From NCBI RefSeq assembly GCF_001463745.1, contig NZ_BBWJ01000049.1:1-64000 (forward strand): a DNA stretch of 64,000 nucleotides, given 5' to 3'. This DNA is from Aureimonas sp. AU22. GTDB lineage: Bacteria; Pseudomonadota; Alphaproteobacteria; Rhizobiales; Rhizobiaceae. The position numbers and the translations under genes are program-made. The notes beneath the pieces are model-generated. The model did not search any database and was not told where the DNA came from. It worked only from the letters and a program-made list of their open reading frames with translations. Positions 59,996 to 64,000 of this stretch are shown here, in pieces. Position 1 is the stretch's first letter. The number at the start of each line of letters is the position of its first letter.

Positions 59996-61080
59996 GTGAG
60001 GAGATCGCGCGCCAGCACTCGCCCGTGCCCGAGCAAGACCGCATCCGGGTTCGCCTGGCGAATATAGACCGCAAGGTCGCGTGTCAGCGCCTCCACCGGA
60101 TGGCCGATCGCAAACGATCCAAGGCCGATTGCCCGCTCGGCGAGATCGATGACCCGCATAGCCGCCGCTTCCGTGGCAAGGCGGGCGTAGGCCGACAGGG
60201 CGACGATCCGATCGACATCGCTCTTCTGCCCGTCCGGAGCGCAGGTCTCCACCTGCCGCGCCGCATCCTCCACCCAGAGCCGTGCGGTGCGCGCCTCCCG
60301 GATCGCCTCGCCGATCCGGGCCATCTGCAAGGGATGCGCATCCCGGCCCGAGCCGAAGAGATCACGCGTCATCCCGGCAACGATCGCCTCGATCGCACCG
60401 AGCTGCGCCGCCGCGCATCGCCAGATGCCCCCCACGAAGAAGGGCTCGCGCCGATAGTCGTCGGGTTGGCCAAGGACCTCGTCCGCTTCAACCTCGAGAC
60501 CTGTAAAGTCATAGATGCCCGACGCCGTCGCGCGCATACCCCGATGGTCCCAGGACGACAGGTCCACTCGATTCGCGTCTTTCGTGTCCAAGAGAAGGAG
60601 ATGCAACGCTCCCCCCTCGTCGACCGGCACGATCGCGAGCCCCACGGTGCCCGCTCCGGACGCATAGCGCTTGGCGCCGATCAATCGGCGAGGCTGGATG
60701 GCTTCTTCGTTGAAGCGTAGGGGATCGGCCGCATCCGCGCCCCACACACCAAGCAGCGTTCCCGCTTGAACTGCCTGCAGGACCCGCGCCTGCTGCACAG
60801 CATGACCGTAGAGAGCGACCAGTTGGAGCGAGTTGAGATGCCCCTCGAGAAGGCGTGCCGTTGAAAGGTCGCGGCCGCCGATCTCTGACAGGAGCTTCAG
60901 AACTTCCGGCCAGGGTGCCTCGTAGCGATATCCGCCGCCAGGAACCGGACGGGCAAAGCGAGCGAGAACATCGCCGTCACGCAGGATTTCCGAAACCGGA
61001 TTCAAACTGCCTGTTTCTCTGGACGAGCGCCGCGTTCCGACGTTGTCCGTTGAAGTCGGGAGGGAAACTGCATCAACCAA
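59992..61080 (-). CDS. Acyl-CoA-dehydrogenase-like protein
   Basis: 362 residues from TTG 61080; no early ATG fits. It has the ACAD layout: N-terminal helices, a beta domain (LLGVWGADAADPLRFNEEAI, WDHRGMRATASGIYDFTGL) and the C-terminal helical bundle (ARLWVEDAARQVETCAPDG, AAAMRVIDLAERAIGLGSFA). The usual catalytic Glu is not obvious. It is coupled to the PIG-L/methyltransferase gene, with which it forms a conserved but uncharacterised set. Confidence 0.8.
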   Translation of the reverse strand: MVDAVSLPTSTDNVGTRRSSRETGSLNPVSEILRDGDVLARFARPVPGGGYRYEAPWPEVLKLLSEIGGRDLSTARLLEGHLNSLQLVALYGHAVQQARVLQAVQAGTLLGVWGADAADPLRFNEEAIQPRRLIGAKRYASGAGTVGLAIVPVDEGGALHLLLLDTKDANRVDLSSWDHRGMRATASGIYDFTGLEVEADEVLGQPDDYRREPFFVGGIWRCAAAQLGAIEAIVAGMTRDLFGSGRDAHPLQMARIGEAIREARTARLWVEDAARQVETCAPDGQKSDVDRIVALSAYARLATEAAAMRVIDLAERAIGLGSFAIGHPVEALTRDLAVYIRQANPDAVLLGHGRVLARDLLT

Positions 61081-61685
61081 AGAATATGACCTGTCCTGCC
61101 AGGCCGAACGGCCTCATACGTGCATTTAGGGCGCTATCGCCCCGCCATCCCGCAATCGGCTGACCAATTTCGTCACGCTCTGAAGTCGCCAATCGATCGA
61201 GACTGCAACGGCGGGGAGGTAGGCCGCCGACACCGTCGCATCAGATGTTGATTTGATACGTCATTCGCTGACGTCGCGAACATCTGGGCGCACTCTCCCG
61301 CGTCGCCATCCGAGGCTCCTCGACCTCGCACCGTCTGTTTCCGATAGGGTACCAACCAATCGTCGACGTACGAGTGCATGCGCTTCGCTCCTGCCGTCTC
61401 CTATCCTGCCATGCCACAGCGTAACCGTCCGCTTCATTGAACCGTCTCCCCAAACCGGACGGTCGCCTTTCCACCCGGTCGGGTCTATCAATGCCATGGA
61501 ACCAGATACCCAGCAGTTTTCCAGCCGCTAGCGATCAGTGCGACTGAAGCAACGCTGCGCCGTGCCCATGCTTACAGCATTCGCTGGTCGCGGGTTGTTC
61601 GCCGCTCACCTTGTACGGGGCGGCGAAAGCATTCGCCACCGCCGCCCCGTCAAGCAACAGCCGTTGTTCAGGCTGCGTGTGCTCC
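61081..61685. other. 600-base intergenic region with repeat S copy D
   Basis: No supported gene. Repeat S copy D lies at 61451-61482. A minus-strand frame ending at 61535 contains SECCKHGHGAALLQSH, an intriguing Cys/His group, but it has no clear start apart from inside the hydrolase gene. Confidence 0.45.
61451..61482 (+). repeat. Dispersed repeat family S, copy D
   Basis: CAAACCGGACGGTCGCC then TTTCCACCCGGTCGG aligns with copies A-C. Confidence 0.6.
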
Positions 61686-62309
61686 CTAAGCCTTCTCAGG
61701 GTTGAACCCGTCGAAGCTCTCGAAGACGTCCATAAAGCCAGGAATGGTGGCTTCGCGTGCCCAGTCCCGTTGGAGTTCACAGTACAGTTGGACGCGGCTG
61801 ATCAGCTTGGCGCCCGCCTGTTCCATGCGACGCAGCGCCGTCTCATGTGCGGCGACCGAGGTTCCGCCCACGGCGTCCACGGGGACATAGACCTCATAGC
61901 CTTCCTGGATCGCGTCGAGCGCGGGGAACGCCAGACACACCTCGGTCCACAACGCGGTCATGATGAGCTTCGGGCGCCCGAGCGCTTTGACCGCCTGCTG
62001 GAAGCCAACATCCTCCCACGAATTGACCGTGGTGCGGTCGTAGGTCGGCAGGTGTCCGATGATGTCCTGAAGTTCCTGGATCGGTGGCTTGTTGCGGCCT
62101 GTCTCGACGTTGACCGTCGAGTGAATGATCGGGAGGTTGTAGTTGAGCGCGGCCTTGGTGGTGCTGACGATGTTGAACACCAGCTCCTCGCGCGACATCG
62201 ACCGGATCGAGGAAACCTGGATCGGCTGGTAGTCGATGATGATGAGGGCCGAGTTCTCGGATGTAAGAAGATGGTCGGTCCGGGGATTGCGGATCGTTTC
62301 GCTTGTCAT
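61686..62309 (-). CDS. Isochorismatase-family hydrolase (YcaC-like)
   Basis: 207 residues. Catalytic Asp in ALIIIDYQPIQ, Lys candidate in GRNKPPI and nucleophile Cys in ALWTEVCLAFPALDA preceded by the cis-peptide region. C-terminal ISRVQLYCELQRDWAR is typical of YcaC-type hydrolases. Physiological substrate unknown. Divergent from the LysR gene, which probably regulates it. Confidence 0.88.
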   Translation of the reverse strand: MTSETIRNPRTDHLLTSENSALIIIDYQPIQVSSIRSMSREELVFNIVSTTKAALNYNLPIIHSTVNVETGRNKPPIQELQDIIGHLPTYDRTTVNSWEDVGFQQAVKALGRPKLIMTALWTEVCLAFPALDAIQEGYEVYVPVDAVGGTSVAAHETALRRMEQAGAKLISRVQLYCELQRDWAREATIPGFMDVFESFDGFNPEKA

Positions 62310-62459
62310 CGGTAGATCGCTTTCTTGGTTTCAGCAGGAGATCGGCGGTAGTAGGCCCCGCATCGGTTGGCCCGGCGGTTCGATGGGGCGAACCACGTCG
62401 CGACGGGCTACCTGCTCTGCCGTTCTGGAAAAAGCGCACTTCTCGGCACTAATTGTTCT

Positions 62460-62495
62460 GATGTTGTGAACCGCGATGTTGATGTCTGAACCGCG
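62460..62495. promoter_or_regulatory. Direct-repeat operator candidate upstream of LysR gene
   Basis: GATGTTGTGAACCGCG (62460-62475) and GATGTCTGAACCGCG (62481-62495) repeat with a 20-21 base period, about two helical turns, in the divergent hydrolase/LysR promoter region. Binding by the LysR protein is inference. Confidence 0.4.
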
Positions 62496-62512
62496 CCCCG
62501 CCACCATGGGCG

Positions 62513-63445
62513 ATGGCCGATCGATTCGAAGAAATGCGGGTGCTGGTTGCGGTCGTCTCCGGCGGCGGGTTTGCTGCGGGGGCGGACCGTCTTGGCGTTG
62601 CCAAGTCGGCGGTGAGCCGCCGTATTCACGAGCTTGAGGATCGCCTCGGCGCAAGACTGTTCGACCGAACGACACGACGCGTCCAACTCACCGAAACCGG
62701 ACGCGACTTTCACGATCGCGCCCTCGAGCTTTTGGCAGGGCTCGATGACGCTGAGGAAGCGGCCTCGAGCGCGAGCGGCGAACTGAGAGGCCGCATCCGC
62801 GTCGCCGCGCCGGTCTCGTTCACCGCGCACTGTCTGGCCCCGGCGGTGGGCCAGTTCTTGGAGCGCCACCCTGCCGTCACGCTGTCGATCGACACAGATG
62901 ATCGCAAGGTCGATCTGGTGCGCGACGGTTTCGATGTCGCAATCCGCATCGCACGACTTCCCGACTCGTCGCTCGTGGCGAGGCGGCTCGCGACGATCCG
63001 GCACGTATGCGTTGCCAGCCCCGCGCTGCTTGAGCGCTATGGGATGCCGCAAGAGCCCGAATACCTTTCTCGCTTCCCCGGGGTAACCTACTCGAACGTC
63101 GACGAAGCCACCTATTGGAAGTTCGATGGCGACGTCCTGCCGTCCGTAACCAGCCGCATTCAGTTCGGCAACGGCGATGCTATCCGAGAGGCTGCCATCG
63201 CTGGCCTCGGCGTGGCCGTGCTTCCAACCTTCATCGCCCACGATGCAGTCCGGCGCGGTGCGCTCCGGATCGTGCTTGCGAACCACATGCGACCGCCTAT
63301 CGCGATGCATGCGCTGCACCCATCGATGCGCAACCAAACCGCGCGCACCCGGGCGTTCATCGATTTCCTAGTCGACGCCTTCGGGAGCGAGCCGTTTTGG
63401 GACCATGATCTCTTCGGCGGCTCAATGGCGAGCCAGTCGCGCTGA
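62513..63445 (+). CDS. LysR-family transcriptional regulator
   Basis: 310 residues. HTH: FEEMRVLVAVVSGGGFAAGA, LGVAKSAVSRRIHELEDRLG and LFDRTTRRVQLTETG. The effector domain starts at about 90 (GRIRVAAPVSFTAHCLAPAV) and has GFDVAIRIARLPDSSLVARR, typical of the CrgA/DsdC-like subgroup. It likely controls the divergent isochorismatase-type gene. Confidence 0.92.
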   Translation: MADRFEEMRVLVAVVSGGGFAAGADRLGVAKSAVSRRIHELEDRLGARLFDRTTRRVQLTETGRDFHDRALELLAGLDDAEEAASSASGELRGRIRVAAPVSFTAHCLAPAVGQFLERHPAVTLSIDTDDRKVDLVRDGFDVAIRIARLPDSSLVARRLATIRHVCVASPALLERYGMPQEPEYLSRFPGVTYSNVDEATYWKFDGDVLPSVTSRIQFGNGDAIREAAIAGLGVAVLPTFIAHDAVRRGALRIVLANHMRPPIAMHALHPSMRNQTARTRAFIDFLVDAFGSEPFWDHDLFGGSMASQSR

Positions 63446-63562
63446 ATGCACCCAGCACTGCGTCCGTCGTCGCAGTCGTTTCGAACTCGCCGCCAGCTTC
63501 CTACGTCGCACGCCAGAAAGTGGTCAGTCCTCTCTCCATCCGCCGCCGCCGATTGAATTTGC

Positions 63563-63677
63563 AGGTGACTCTGCCGGTCCTGTAGCCGGCGTTGGATCTG
63601 GTCGCGCACCATTAAATTACGATATGGAGCGATGAGCGACACTTCTGGCAAAAGCGACGACCACAAGGATTGCTCGT
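63563..63677 (+). repeat. Duplicated leader of DUF6894 gene, copy 2
   Basis: Second copy of 47793-47907 at constant spacing, including the 33-codon overlapping frame from ATG 63632. Confidence 0.75.
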
Positions 63678-63968
63678 ATGCCGCGCTACTTCTTCCACGT
63701 TCACACAGGGACGGACACCGCAATCGACCATGACGGAACCGAACTGGCGTCCCTTGAAGACGCCGTCTCGGAAGCGGTTGAGGACCATCTCTCGTTTGCG
63801 ATCGAGGCTTTACGCCGGCGACAACCGCTCCCCTACTCGTATGAGATCGGGATCTGCGACGCGAAAGGTCGACTTCTTACAGAGGTCGCGTTCACCCATG
63901 CGATAGAAGCACTGTCCGCGATGGGACGAGGTGGCGAGCGCGCTGCCGTTGTCGGATGCAACAGATAG
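63678..63968 (+). CDS. DUF6894-family protein (3)
   Basis: 96 residues: MPRYFFHVHTGTDTAIDHDG, then VSEAVEDHLSFAIEALRRRQ identical to the 47908 protein, and YEIGICDAKGRLLTEVAFTH. Most differences lie in the last third. Together with its leader it is a segmental duplicate of the 47.8-kb locus. Confidence 0.82.
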   Translation: MPRYFFHVHTGTDTAIDHDGTELASLEDAVSEAVEDHLSFAIEALRRRQPLPYSYEIGICDAKGRLLTEVAFTHAIEALSAMGRGGERAAVVGCNR

Positions 63969-64000
63969 ACCACCGAAGAGGTGGCGACCCCCACGGACCA

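Noticed and set aside
61535-61780. 81-codon minus-strand frame with a CC-x-HGH motif
   Set aside because: Most of it overlaps the isochorismatase-type gene in another frame and there is no credible start after it; the Cys/His group alone is not enough.

Overview
The window is GC-rich (roughly 60-65 %) bacterial DNA. Gene content points to an alphaproteobacterium of the order Hyphomicrobiales, broadly Methylobacterium- or Aureimonas-like: PAS/HWE-type sensors, three DUF6894 genes, a cyo quinol oxidase behind SDR and GH15 genes, hmu haem uptake, and three formaldehyde/alcohol-dehydrogenase-like MDR enzymes. Genus is inference. The mix of metal, aldehyde and stress genes, transposase pieces, broken genes and many small intergenic repeats suggests an accessory chromosomal region or a large replicon. 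I saw no rRNA, tRNA, CRISPR array or replication origin.

Layout. 0-0.75 kb: the 3' end of an IS481-type transposase joined directly to a truncated methyltransferase. 1-3.9 kb: a zinc module (AztC-like binding protein, then an AztD-ZinT fusion) behind a near-ideal Zur box. 4.1-10.5 kb: haem uptake (TonB receptor divergent from hmuTUVS), with hmuS interrupted by an in-frame TAA. 10.8-11.9 kb: XRE regulator and PAS protein. 12-17.7 kb: two MDR dehydrogenase modules arranged on either side of a PAS-LuxR regulator with a degenerate receiver. 17.8-19.7 kb: response regulator and HWE-type kinase. 19.9-22.1 kb: rhodanese-ChrB and ChrA (chromate). 22.2-26.5 kb: channel-like protein, aldo/keto reductase, frameshifted PfpI protein, FmdB zinc ribbon, FdhA. 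26.9-28.6 kb: six tiny uncharacterised genes packed as one operon. 28.9-31.7 kb: cold-shock protein, small protein, ZIP transporter, SMP-30. 32-34.1 kb: hybrid kinase. 34.2-34.6 kb: a dead PAS fragment. 34.7-39.1 kb: GMC oxidoreductase divergent from DoxX-cupin-SMP-30-VOC. 39.1-45.8 kb: SDR-GH15-cyoABCD operon. 46-51 kb: small stress-type genes (DUF4142, DUF6894, MarR, RMF-like, VanZ-like) mixed with a palindromic repeat family. 50.9-54.2 kb: broken SGNH/Ig gene and a frameshifted IS110 transposase. 54.3-57.3 kb: DUF2156, flavin oxidoreductase, HAD phosphatase. 57.6-61.1 kb: glycosyltransferase, PIG-L/methyltransferase and acyl-CoA-dehydrogenase-like genes. 61.7-63.4 kb: isochorismatase-like hydrolase divergent from LysR. 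The end holds a second copy of the 47.8-kb DUF6894 locus.

How it works together: zinc and haem/iron acquisition sit back to back at the left. Aldehyde and carbonyl handling (three MDR enzymes, AKR, PfpI) sits next to redox and stress sensing. A quinol oxidase operon supplies respiration. Tight ATGA stop/start overlaps recur throughout, so most blocks are true operons.

The least explained items are the GT / PIG-L-methyltransferase / ACAD cluster, the six-gene small-protein operon, the seven-copy palindrome with compensatory stem changes, and the AztD-ZinT fusion. Four genes carry single-base shifts in C/G runs (PfpI, SMP-30, SGNH/Ig, IS110), so sequencing error must be excluded before calling them dead.
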